Assembly (NCBI RefSeq): GCF_019097595.1
Contig: NC_080712.1
Span: forward strand, 18,004,146-18,068,145
From: Hemibagrus wyckioides
Taxonomy: Eukaryota > Chordata > Actinopteri > Siluriformes > Bagridae
Length of the DNA: 64,000 nucleotides
Direction: 5' to 3'
Made by a program: the position numbers and the translations under genes. Positions 1 to 11,345 of the stretch are shown one piece after another. The notes beneath the pieces were generated by a model, which was given only the letters and a program-made list of their open reading frames with translations, was not told where the DNA came from and ran no database searches. Position 1 is the stretch's first letter. Each line of letters begins with the position of its first letter.

Positions 1-1893
1 ACATTAATCAGATCTCAAACCAGCTAAGCACCTTTGGAAGATTATGGACTTCAGATACAGATACAGATACTGCTGTCCACCACCATCATTAAAACACCAG
101 TTGAAGTGAAATCTTTTAGAAGAATGGTGTTCACTTTTCCAGTACAATTTCAGAGACTAAGGCTTGTGCTGATCCAACACCTTACTAATACAGTTTATAT
201 TGCTTCTTCCTTTAATTTAACACTTGTCTGGACATAAAAAATTAATTCCCTGAATATACCAATATGGAAAATGTCATTAATTTCTGCTGAATGTGATCAT
301 GCTGATTAAAGTAATAGGAATACTTACAGGAGGTAGACAGCCAGGCTGTAGAAGTCTGTCTGATGCAGTGTTTCTACCCCTACAGCACACGACACTGAGA
401 CAAGGAGACTGAACATTAATGTGGCTACTTCTTCATTTGCTGTTGTGTATATTTATGTATGAAGTTCAGCAAATAATAACAAGTAATCAGGAAAATGCTA
501 CATATACCACATAACAATAAAAAAAATCTTTTTAGATCTGTTATTGAAGATGAGTTCCAATACTTTTGCACTAATTTGTGGGGAGATGTTGCTTATTTTA
601 TTACCACTAGATGTTAGCTTGAAATTTTCTACCTCTGATTACTGTTAAATAACAACAACAACAACAACAACAATAATAATAATAATCATTATTATTATAT
701 TCCACCGTGTCACCACTAGACATTACAATTATGCTGAAATATAATATAAATGCTGCAAACAGAAATATATGCAAGTTAATATTTAGTGGGACAAGTAAAA
801 GAAAAATGCAATGCACACTCACTGTATTGTTTAAAGGAATACAATACTGTGTAAATCTCAGAGAACAACATGACCATTTAGCTCCTATTTATACAAATCA
901 CTATGAAAGTTCAATGTTATAAGTAAACTATTTATAGATTTTATACTGCATTGTTGTTGGTGAAGACCTTCGTGTAATACAGCAGAATAAATGGCTATCA
1001 TTTAGTTTCATTAATATGCTTTTCATCTTAGATTTTAGATGGTTTTTGTTCTTGATTTACCGGGCTCAGTGATCAGATCCCATTGCTTCTCTGTCAAGTC
1101 TATTCAATAACATCAGACATGCCATGAGAGCAGATATTTAAATGCGAATTCAAATTGAAAAAATGTCTTTGTTCAGCTACCAACATGAGGAGCTAATAAA
1201 ATGAGTACCATTTATTTTTTGACCCACAAAGTGATGATGAGGACACTATAGATGTGAGTGTGATGAAAGAGTAAGAGGAGCACAGCAGTTTTCAAAGTGA
1301 TGGACCTGAGAAACTCCAGAGCAATGGTGAAACCCTCAGAGAGAAAGGGCAAATGAGAACCAGAAGAATGAGCAAAACATGAAATATATGAAAATCCAGA
1401 ACAGATTGTATTGTGTAGCTTGCAGTTTAGTCAGAGGTTGATAAGGCTCCTGCTAAAACATCTGAATGATCAAAATGAGGACACACACATGGTATGTAAG
1501 TATTTTACAGATTTCAGTTTAGACAAATGGTTCCACAGGGATCGTGTTCAACAGACGGTAACCTGAATGCATATCTGCCAGATTTCACATAAAGATAAAC
1601 TTTTTCTATTCAACTTCATGTTTTCAGGCTCTTCTTGAGACCTATACATGATTAACTATCCTAATGCTCTTAATTTATGGAAAGATTTATCGATTTTTTT
1701 TTTCTGAAAAGTCACAGGATTGGCACCCTCCGGTACATATTTCATGACTTGCCTCTGTTTTTTTTTTTTTTTTTTTTTTTTAAACAAAAATCAAAGTAGA
1801 TACCACCCAAAATAGGTGTCTGGTCTGCTAGTTCTGAGATCACAGGGCTTTGCTAGGATATCTGAGCCTTGCTCTACTCTATTTTCTGATGCA
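1..1893. other. Intergenic, no gene recognised
   Basis: AT-rich DNA with short chance ORFs only. It holds an (AAC)n/(AAT)n tract at 651-697 that can fold back on a following ATT run, and a T tract at 1758-1781. Confidence 0.6.
651..697. repeat. (AAC)n/(AAT)n microsatellite
   Basis: About seven AAC units pass into AAT units and then CATTATTATTAT. The last two parts are complementary and could form a small hairpin. Confidence 0.9.
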
Positions 1894-2362
1894 CAGTGGG
1901 GCCCAAATGTCTGAGACCATGTTGGAAATCTGAGATTTTTTTTATTTAAAAGCAGAAATAAACTTAACGTTTTAGAATTTTGTTAGCAATATTTAAAACC
2001 AGGAAAATAGGTGTTTAATATCTTGAATATTTAGTATTGTTTGTGTAAAAGGTCAGATTTTCCTCATGCCTAATTTCTGCTCTTGAGGCATGTGTTCAGG
2101 TCACAATCTGATGAATTTGATCTAAAGTGGATATTAAAACTTGTGAGGTCCTGCTCAAGTACACAGCATCATTAAAGCAAAAAAATGGGAACAAACCAAA
2201 TACTAAGAAGCTCTGAAATTCATGTAAATATTTCAAAGATTACAGTTTTCACACAAGCTCTTGCCAATAACATAATTGTAATGGTAATTGTTGTATTAAA
2301 TTAGAAATGAATGCAAAATTGAAGCTTTATAACTAGTGCTCTCAGATATTTGGATCCCATTG
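1894..2362. mobile_element. MITE-like deleted DNA transposon
   Basis: A terminal inverted repeat pairs CAGTGGGGCCCAAATGTCTG at the left with the reverse complement of the right end, CAATGGGATCCAAATATCTG. About 16 of 20 positions match, and the match continues a few bases inward. The 469-bp interior is AT-rich with no transposase reading frame. This fits a non-autonomous derivative of a Tc1/mariner-like element. A TA dinucleotide follows the right end, but the left flank has no clear TA. Confidence 0.6.
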
Positions 2363-3479
2363 TATGTTTCCATGCCTACATGCCTCAATTCACAAATACA
2401 CTGTCAAAGGCATTGAATATAGATCCAGTATTAAAATGCAGGACACACTGAGTAGAGTGGGTGAGCTAAATGTATCAGAATTTTCTGTTTCAGTCATTCA
2501 CTTTATGGATGATTTAAGATGATCGAGGATTTTGTTATTTATACATTTGTTGAAATGTTGAAATATGTGGATGGAGGAAAAGATTTTATTCCATGACATA
2601 TGCTCCTGAAATCAAGAACATGCCAGCATAAATATAATGTATAACCATTGTGAAAATTTCATATTAATCTACATAGAGTGGCAAGAAAACTAATTGTAAT
2701 TATTTTTGTTAGGCCTTTTTTTATGTATATCTACTTTACATGAGACTGTAAACGTTGCAAACGGCTTTGGCCCAAAGCACTTGAGTGTTGATACGATATG
2801 TAACAGCTAGAGGGTGCACTAGACTAGCCTATGAAGCCTTTTTCCTCCAAATTTGCAACATGTTCAAAATACCTGTATTGTAGACAGTCTGCTTACTCTA
2901 CATTTATTTCATCTCCATCATTTTTGAGTACTTAATTTAGCTCATTCATCCCACACAATCTTCTCAAATAGTTTCATGAAGTTTTAAATTCTTATTGTTA
3001 TATTATACTAGCTAGCCAGCTGCTTACACTAACAGATTCCTCTTGTCTTGAGAGATAAAAACTCTTTCCACATATTTTGGTGCAATGCATCACAGTAGCA
3101 GACTAAGCTGCTGTCATCATTACAATTATACTTGTGTGAATATATTTTTGTGGAGAAATCTGGAAAGGGAAAGAGATGGTATGTTACCTGATATGCTGAC
3201 ACATCAAGGCAAGTAACTGCTGATCTAAAGATGAGAATGGAGAAGTTAAAGTCTAATGTAGAAAAGGACAACTCCATTTTAATTTTTGTACTTAAATCTA
3301 TCTGCAGGACAACCAAAAATCTATTGCTTCAAGATCTCAAGTAAGTATTGTGACATTGCCACAGTCAAGAGAATAAAAAGTGCCCTGCTATTTGGGTGGG
3401 ACGGTCTTCTCAACCCCAAATTCAGCAACTGACATCAAATCATCAGGGCTGCTCACAATATACAAAGAAAACAAAGTAG
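2363..3479. other. Intergenic, no gene recognised
   Basis: AT-rich unique-looking DNA. A 95-codon minus-strand ORF near 3029-3316 has no recognisable domain and is taken as chance. Confidence 0.5.
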
Positions 3480-3690
3480 TACTTTTTACTTTAATATCAG
3501 TTATATATACCAGCTGTTACAGACAGTTCAGCCAGGGCCCAACTGCAGTGTGAAGACCCTTGCTTATAAATAAATGGACAAGCAGAGTTTATATATGTGA
3601 TGAAGGTACAGGGAAGGGTTTGTATGAGTTTTGAACCTCTGCACCTAGAGGCATGCACTCTACCACCATGCCACTAGATGGCTTGGATAC
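3480..3690 (-). mobile_element. tRNA-derived SINE-like repeat
   Basis: Read on the minus strand, TGGTGGTAGAGTGCATGCCT resembles the D-arm of a tRNA-Ala-like head. GAGGTTCAAAACTC (plus 3626-3639) resembles a pol III B box. The anticodon arm is not intact, so this is not a working tRNA gene. The tail extends to about 3480 and its boundary is approximate. Confidence 0.45.
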
Positions 3691-5261
3691 AGATGGGGCA
3701 GGCGCTACTACAACACAGAGTCAGGGAAAGAGGTAGGAATAAACAAATAGCAAAACAAATTGCAAAATAGTGTACTCAAACAAAAAATATTATTATTATT
3801 ATTATTTTTATTTTTTACAAAATATAAAAATGGGATCATGCAACTTAGAAATCTTCAGAAGTAGTTTTCACCATTAGATATCTTATGTAACTTTACCTGG
3901 GACAAAGCTCTGACATGTCATACCTATACAAAGGTGCAACAAAGGGCTGCATCTAAGGCTGGCTTTACCTACCCTCAATCCAGGTTAGTCATCCTGGAGA
4001 ATTTTGGGCAATTGAGTTCTCTTGTAGAGCCACTCTCACTTCAGCTTTCACATTTACTTAAGATCAGTTGGCACACAGATATCTTGTTAAATCAATACCA
4101 CTGACTGTACAGTTCACTGTTTGAGGAAATAAATATACATCAGCCATCACAATTAGCTGGCCAGCTTGTTGCTAATGAAAGATGAACATAAAGCCAGCCT
4201 TGTTTTTTCCCCACTGTGTAGCTCAAATGCACATTGATGGAAAATGGCATAAGTCTAAGTTCCAAGTTCAAATATCTGAAGTCAAAAGCCACATTACTTT
4301 CTCTGTCCCATCAATCAGAGTAACACTAACCAATCATGGGGGTCTTTGAGCTTATGTATGCTAAAAAAGCATAAAAAGGCAGACAGAAGTTTCCTCTGAG
4401 TGTGTTCTGTTGTTATTGTTACACAGTTTTGTGATATAGTTTAGACAGCAGTGTGAAAGCTGTCGCTGACTTCACATGTCTTAGGGGAAGCATCCCTAGT
4501 TGGTAACCATCATTTGTTAGTGAGTGGGAATTGTGGGGGCAAATAGCCATGTGTTTGCTTAAAAAATGTTATGAACGCTGTTTGTGCAGTAGACGTATAG
4601 AGTGCCATTACCTCGCTTCATGTGAGGTCATGGTGTTGTGAAGTACAAGAACAGGCCCAATACACTGACCACCGGGGCACCAGATTTTAGACCACAAGTG
4701 AGGAAAAGCTGATTTTGTCACAAGCAGTGATTACATTACATTACCTGTTACTGCACACCTTGGCACAGTAGGCAGATCTTGCCCTCACACGATTCTTTTC
4801 ATAAGCATTAATTTATCTTCATTACAGCAACTCGACTACTAAAAGGTCAGGATTGAACATGACTGAATCCAGCGGATTATTGCTGGAATGCATTACAGAA
4901 TGTACATGGCTGTTAAGGGAGCTGTTGCACAGGAAGATGGCGGAAAAGGCTGCAGCTCCACAATTTAAAGGTGTTTTGGGATCACGTTATTAAAAAGTCA
5001 AGGACTGTGGTCCCAATAATTATATTTATACTGGATAGAATAACTGGAAGTTGCAATAAAGGAAAAGTGAATTTTGGAAAAACATCCTGAATAAATTCTC
5101 ATTGGACAGCAGTTTCCTACTATGTGAAGTGATTCTGATATTGTGTTACTCTGCTGTGCAGGGCATATTTATTTACTTTTGAGTTTTGTAGCTTTGCTTT
5201 TGGATTTTTCATTGAGTCATAATATTTTATGAGTGTTGGGAACTGGGATAAATGGATGAGG
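3691..5261. other. Intergenic, no gene recognised
   Basis: Apart from the small ATT run, nothing coding is visible. GCATAAAAAGGCAGACAG at 4369-4386 looks like a TATA-type core of an old retroelement promoter, but no matching element ends were found. Confidence 0.45.
3788..3807. repeat. (ATT)n microsatellite
   Basis: A short run of about six ATT units, just beyond the SINE-like repeat. Confidence 0.8.
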
Positions 5262-5586
5262 AGGTGTGGTTCTAGTGCAGCAGGAAGCATTGCTGCCTCA
5301 CAGCTCCAGCTCCACAGCCTGACCCTGGTTCAATCCTGAATATTGTCTACATTACATATTCCTCCCATCTCCAAAGACATAGCATTAGCAATACTGGTTC
5401 TGCTGAAGTGCCTCTAGATGTGGACAAGTGTGCGGATGTCTGTATGCATGGTGCCTCTAATGGACTAGCATCCCATTCAAGGTGTATATTCTGCCTCACA
5501 CCCAGTGTTCCTAGGATCCTGGCTCTGGCTTCACTGTGACTCTGGCCAGAGTAAAGTCTTTACTGAAGATGAAGAAGAGGGCATGA
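5262..5586 (+). mobile_element. Fish SINE-like dispersed repeat with B box
   Basis: The sequence runs from GCTGCCTCACAGCTCCAG through CCTGGTTCAATCC, with a perfect pol III B box GGTTCAATCC at 5327-5336. It continues through TGGACTAGCATCCCATTCAAGG to the characteristic end TTTACTGAAGATGAA. Related copies lie at 8247-8600 and, reversed, at 19760-20033 and 53312-53405. It may belong to a Mermaid-like fish family, which I cannot confirm without a library search. Confidence 0.7.
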
Positions 5587-8246
5587 TTCTACCCCCAGGC
5601 CTCTCTGTGACTTTCTTCAGCCCACTAAAGAAAAGTCCGATGGTACAAGAGGTTCACATTTTATATTTTCTTGTTTTATATTTCATTGATACAGACTATG
5701 AATTTTACATGAAATTTGTCAGTTTGGAGACTTTCAGGCAAGAAGTAAACATTCAGTCATTAAAATGTGTGACCGGTGGATCCATTGTTGTTTTCAACCC
5801 ATTTTTTTACATTATACTTTTTACTCTATGATTTACATGATGAGTCTATGATTTTATAGATTTTGCTGATGATTGGTGAAGAAAAAGGAAGAAAATGATG
5901 TTTACTATGGGGTCTAAAGTATCGTGTGGGTAAGTAGAGCATATGAAATGTGTTCCATCGACACAAATCATTGTTATGAAGATGAACAAGTTAAACAGTA
6001 GCTTCTCTGGCATACACCAGACAAATTAAAAGAGCATTGATTTAGCTGGTGATTTTTATATTTCATGTAACCCTGCAATCCTGTGTATGTGTGCAACAGG
6101 TTTGGAAGACTCCACCACCTTCATCACATCTTACGTGAAAGAAAAATTCAGCTCAATCATGTACAGTATGCTGGAAATAAACAAGACTCATAAAGCAACT
6201 CAAAGCAACCTACAAGTACACAATGAACACAAAGCAGGAAAAAATATCTACACAGTAAAACAATCATAAATCTTTACATTAAAATAAGCAACTAACCCAT
6301 CTCTTAAAACAAAAAGGGGGCAATTACATAATACATATGTAAAAACAGAAAAGATCATCTTTATGAATAGATGAAAAAAAAGAAAAAGAAAAAATGAACA
6401 AGAAGACAAGTTTTCTAATAGACTTTTTTTTTTTAACAAACTGATTTATGACTGCTTAATGGTCATAAAAAAGAAAGAAAAGAAATATGTTTCTCCAAAC
6501 ATGTTTGAGATTATTTGGCAAAAGCATTTAAATCATGCCCTCCTCAGGGACCAGTTAAACAACAAACTCTCCTGTAAGATAGTTTGGGGAGACATCCGCT
6601 CCTCTTCATGATTTAAGGTAACCATTTGCGGTAGTATAATGTTTGTTGAAGAGGTGTAATGAAAAGAAAATGTCAGTGGAAGAGCAGCATGTGGTAAACT
6701 CAAATTCACGGCTAACTATGTGTTTAAAGAATGTGTGCATGGTTCCTTAATTGGGCTCACATTGCCCATAATGGGATCAGTGTGCGTAAGAAAGCTTTTG
6801 ATAAGAAAATCACAAATCTACTAAACTGTATATCACATCTATTTGGCTTTCAATTATCTGATCTCTTGGACAATTTTAAAACACTCTAAACAGCATGTAA
6901 TTGCACCTAATCATTTTCCCTTCTGAGCACATTTAAAAAAAGCAGCTATACTCCATAATGAACTGTTAGTGTGAGTGCCTCAAAGATGGGCAGCATAACA
7001 AAGTGCTTTTCATATATCGGGTCGATCTATTATGACATTAATCCTACCTGCAGCAGTAGAGATGCCAAGAATTCTGCATACATGCTCCACCACAACCCAC
7101 AAATCTGAGCTACTCATTGCCAAATCCAAAGTTCTTCTCCTTTTTAGAGTTCCTTCACCATATCAACGGAACTAATACTATTCCACAGGTAAAACGAGCA
7201 CAAAGCTATGGCTGTGGATAGGTAGCATAACCATGGCAGCATGGGCTCATGGCTGATAATCTTGCAGCCTTAGGGTGCTGTAAAATGGCTACAAGGGAAC
7301 GCTTGTCCCTGTTAATCTGCCTAATAAAATAGCTAAAACCTACACACTGACCACGCCTGCTGGTTTCACACACATTCCACTTCCTTTCAAGGTGAGGGAT
7401 AAAAGTCTGGAAAAATAGTTGAGGATTACCTGTTTTTGTGTTAGCCAGTATTGCAGCTAAGACCAGACTCTCCTGGGGATAAACCATAAATGCACACACA
7501 AAGAGTTCAGTGAAGTATTTATCCTGCATAAGAAATCGTTTGTTTTGGAGCTGCTGAAGGATAAGTGACCTTGCACAAATCTATGCTATTAATCAAAAAT
7601 GTGCATGCCAGAGTAGCAGTTCTATTTCTCCTGAACAGGATGTGCAGTGAGAGACTCTAACATGTCTGGCTGATAAGCTGGACTAAATGAAATGATTAAT
7701 GGTATAGGTGGGGCAGACCTGTCATACATACAAACATGTAAAGACACCAGTCCTGACAGGAGGCAGACGCTCAGACACCGTATCCAGCAGCCTAAATATA
7801 CCTGTGTCAGAGGTCACACATGCACACCCTCTCTCCTTCATTGCATATTATGAAAGATTAAAACCATTACAGCATGATTCGATCAAAAAAGGCAACAGGA
7901 CAACATAAACAGTATGAGTCAAGAACTTCTGTCATGCACAAGCTTTCTTCTACAGTAAAATTCTTAGTTTGCATGGTCTCATGGGTGCTGCAGTAGATTT
8001 AAAACGGATAGATAAACAATAAAAAAACAATGTGTAAAAAAACAACATTAAATGCTGTCACGGCCATATTTAACATACTGCTATACAGATAATCTACTGG
8101 CTTGTGTACAGAATTTGTGCAACATTGTGCAAGATATTGTGCAAGGTTGGAAAAAATGATGGCTCATGCAGTACAGTAAAAGTCTTAGTCACATTGTGAG
8201 GTATTGTGCACTGTACATTGTGTTATTGATATTGATATTACATACC
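5587..8246. other. Intergenic, no gene recognised
   Basis: AT-rich DNA with A-rich and T-rich low-complexity patches around 6370-6480. A 107-codon minus ORF at 7206-7529 has no recognisable domain or splice context. Confidence 0.5.
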
Positions 8247-8600
8247 CCCACACTGTGCAGTGGGAAGCATGTCTGTATCACACCTCCAGAACCCCAGTTT
8301 GTTCCTGAGCTTGGGTTACTGTCTGTTTGGAGTTTCATCTGTTCTCTTCACGTACATGTAGAGTTCCTCAGGGTTCTCTGGTTTCATCTCACTGTCCAGA
8401 AACTTGCAGGTAGGTGGACTGGCTGCACTAAATTGCCCCTAGGTGTGTTTGTACAGTGCCCTGAAATTAACTGACAGTCTATCCTAGGTGAAGTCTCATC
8501 CCTTGTACCCAGTGTTGTGCCCAGGGATTGGCTCTGGATCCACAGAGGCCCAGAACAAGATAAAACACTTACTGAAGATGAATGAGTGAATTAAATTGAC
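8247..8600 (+). mobile_element. Fish SINE-like dispersed repeat, second copy
   Basis: Same family as 5262-5586, with better preserved middle and 3' parts: GTAGGTGGACTGGCTGCACT, AAATTGCCCCTAGGTGTG and CTTACTGAAGATGAATGAGTG. The ORF at 8166-8474 is a translation of this repeat, not a gene. Confidence 0.7.
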
Positions 8601-9903
8601 TACTTCTTACACAAATTGCAATCATAATATTATGAATAAATATATTTAGACTTTACAAAGCATGTGAAAATGTTGTGTACTCAAAAACCTACAAACCTTC
8701 GCACGAGTACCCAGACAAGGCCTCTTGAAAACCACAGTATGAGTTGAAGGTAATGGCAGTTAAAGCTGTGTTGCTGAATTGGCCTGGAAAAAAATGCTAC
8801 CAGTTTATGGCTGGTATCTTGACTCCTGTTGAGAGGAAAAATGTAAATCTCCTTACACACACAAGCCTAGCTTTGTTTTCCTGGCTTCAAGTCATGCTTT
8901 ATTACTTCAGGTATGCATGTGTGCGTATATATGTATGTATATGCATGCATGTGTGAGTTTTCCTGACCCAACAGGAAGCATCCGAACCAGCCATAAACAA
9001 GTGAAAAAAACTAACAAGATCCACTGATCTTGATCGAGTCCATATTTTTCCTCTTTGCTATCTTCCAGTGCACTAATTAAGCAATCAAAAACATAGTCCA
9101 GTGCAGATGTGATGGAAGCTGGGAGAAAGCATAATACAGACTGTATGCTGTTGTCTTTTAGGATTAATTTGACAGACAGTAAACTTGATAAATGCCAAGG
9201 ATTTTATCTTCACTACTTAGTCTGAAAAAGACAACTTGACCATTTCAGTTAGTCACAAAAATCAATAAGACACTCTGTATTCTATCTATGTTTTCTCCCC
9301 ATGCTTTTCTTGGCTGAACACTCAGGCACCCAGACATTTTGAAATTCTTCTTCGTAATCTGGTGTCAATATGAGTCAGATGAGGTTCATTCCCTCTCCCA
9401 CCCAGAGCAGGTCATTGGTCTTCTTCCAATGTAGTGTGTAGCTCCAGCTGAGAACCCTGTCTGTTTGTTCTTTACTGGTATCAGTTCAGTGGACCATCAT
9501 TTTTGTTTGTCTGAAGGCAAAAGCAAGGTCAGTGGTCTTTGGGATATAATATATATCATATATGGCTGTAACAACTGGGTTATTATGATATGGATAGTAC
9601 AGAATATAATACTCCCATCTGTAAAGCATATGCACATGCACATATCTCTTATTTGATGACAGGAAGACACAACATAGTACATTCAAACAAGTACGCAAAC
9701 TGCATGCTGAATTGTTTATGATGAAGCATAAACAACCTAAAGTTCAAATATACACTGTAATATATTTCCTGGGGAACTGCTATCTAGACAGCATAATGTG
9801 TCAATCATTATTGAACATATACAAATCCAATATACAAGTTATTTACTCATTCTATACTATTTTGAAAAGATGTCTCAAATTCTATAGAAGTAAGACATGC
9901 ATA
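8601..9903. other. Intergenic, no gene recognised
   Basis: AT-rich DNA with a degenerate TATG/CATG alternating stretch at about 8910-8955 and no supported gene. Confidence 0.5.
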
Positions 9904-9905
9904 TA

Positions 9906-10600
9906 CACTACTGACAAAAAGTTAAGGATATTTGGCTTTTGGGTGATGGCATTCCACTCTTCTTGAAGGGCGGCCCTCAGGTCATTGAGGTTCTGGGGTG
10001 CAGGGTTACGAGCCTCTACACGGCGACTCGGCTGATCCCATAGGTTTTCTATGGGATTCAGGTCTGGAGAAAGTGCAGGCCACTCCATTTGAGGTACCCC
10101 AGCCTCCAGCAGCCGTTCTCTAATGATGTGACCTCGATGAGCTGGAGCATTGTCGTCCACGAAGATGACATTAGGCCTGTGTTTTTCATGCAGGGGCACA
10201 ATGACTAGATTAATGATGTTATTCAGGTAGTATTGGCTTGTCACTGTACCATTCACAAGATGTAGGGCAGTTCTGTATTGAGTAGACACACCTGCCCAGA
10301 CTGTAACACCACCACAACAGTGGCTGATGCATAGCGCTCTCCTTGATATCTCCAACATCGTTGGCGGCCATCATTTCTGCTCAGTGTGAATCGACTTTCA
10401 TCAGAGAACAGCACTGAGGCCCACTGGTCCCTCGTCCAGCATAAATGCTCCCTGGCCCGACTCCTGTGCCTGGTGGTGTGGTCAGGTACCCTTGCAGGTC
10501 ATCTAGCATGCAGACCACACTGATGTAAACGGTTTCGAATGGTCTGACATGACACTTGGGTGCCTCTGACCTCCCTTAAATGTGCCTGGAGTTGAGTGGC
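9906..10600 (-). pseudogene. Tc1-like DD34E transposase, truncated
   Basis: The 10358-to-9906 frame shows GGVTVWAGVS, then FVDDNAPAHRG with the second catalytic Asp, and SPDLNPIENLW with the Glu. Thirty-four residues separate D and E, so this is the DD34E family. Further upstream, in other frames, DESRFTLSRNDG (first Asp) and a Tc1-like TIRNRLHQCGLHAR followed by a stop are readable. The helix-turn-helix start is missing. At the C-terminal end the frame jumps from LQEEWNAI directly into the TIR, so the last part of the family protein is deleted. Confidence 0.85.
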
Positions 10601-10839
10601 ATTCATCATCTTTTTTCATCATCAGAAAATGTATTGGTTGATTCATGCATCAAACACCAGTTGTGAATTTTGCACAACTGCAAGTGCAAAAAGTACTGAA
10701 ACCCTGAACAGTTGGACATGTGCATTCAAAAGTGTAGAGAAGGTCAAATTAAGTTCACCTGTAAAGGTTATAGTGCATTTTAGGTGCATCCTGAAATTTC
10801 CCCCGAAACCCGAATATCCTTAACTTTTTGTGAGTAGTG
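9906..10839 (-). mobile_element. Tc1-like transposon, internally deleted, with intact TIRs
   Basis: Both ends carry a roughly 28-bp terminal inverted repeat, CACTACTGACAAAAAGTTAA at the left, with about two mismatches to the right end. TA duplications sit at 9904-9905 and 10840-10841. The element is 934 bp, against about 1.2-1.6 kb for complete Tc1 elements. The transposase lies on the minus strand but lacks its N-terminal DNA-binding region and its normal C-terminus. It is therefore dead itself but could be moved by a related transposase. Confidence 0.88.
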
Positions 10840-11267
10840 TATGTATGTGAGTCATGTTTTATGTGATTGGTGATTATCCAGATGATACACTGACAATCAA
10901 ACTTCTGCAGAATAGAAATGTGGGAAGAAAGAAATCTATGCTTCTAGTCACTAGTGTTGTAGCTTGACTCTTATTTGTTGGTCATTGTGCAAATTAGCTC
11001 ATACTGCTACATATAAAGTTTCCGAGAGAGCTTAGAATGTCAGTGAATATGGGATGAGTCAAATTCTATCTCCTCTGAGAATACATATTTATGTTTGCAA
11101 TAATAAGCGATAAACATTTATGTTGTAATTACTAAAACTCCTTACTAAAGGAGTAGGCTACATGCATCAGGAAGCAGTTTTTTATTAGGTAGTTAAGACA
11201 GCCTTTGACATGCTGATGTCATAGTCATTTAATCTGTAGTTTGTTAGTAGTTCTTCTGGGGGATATT

Positions 11268-11345
11268 CAGTTCAATTCAATTTTATTTGTATAGCGCTTT
11301 TAACAATGGGCATTGTCTCAAAATAGCTTCACAGAAATATAAAAA
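11268..11345 (+). repeat. Dispersed fish repeat fragment (TTCAATTCAATTTTATTTGTATAG)
   Basis: TCAATTTTATTTGTATAGCG followed by CTTTTAACAATGGGCATTGT and a CTTCACAGAAAT end is a common teleost dispersed motif. A second copy in the same orientation is at 20036-20125. The parent family is not identified. Confidence 0.6.

Noticed and set aside
7206..7529. 107-codon minus-strand ORF
   Set aside because: No domain or exon structure; likely chance.
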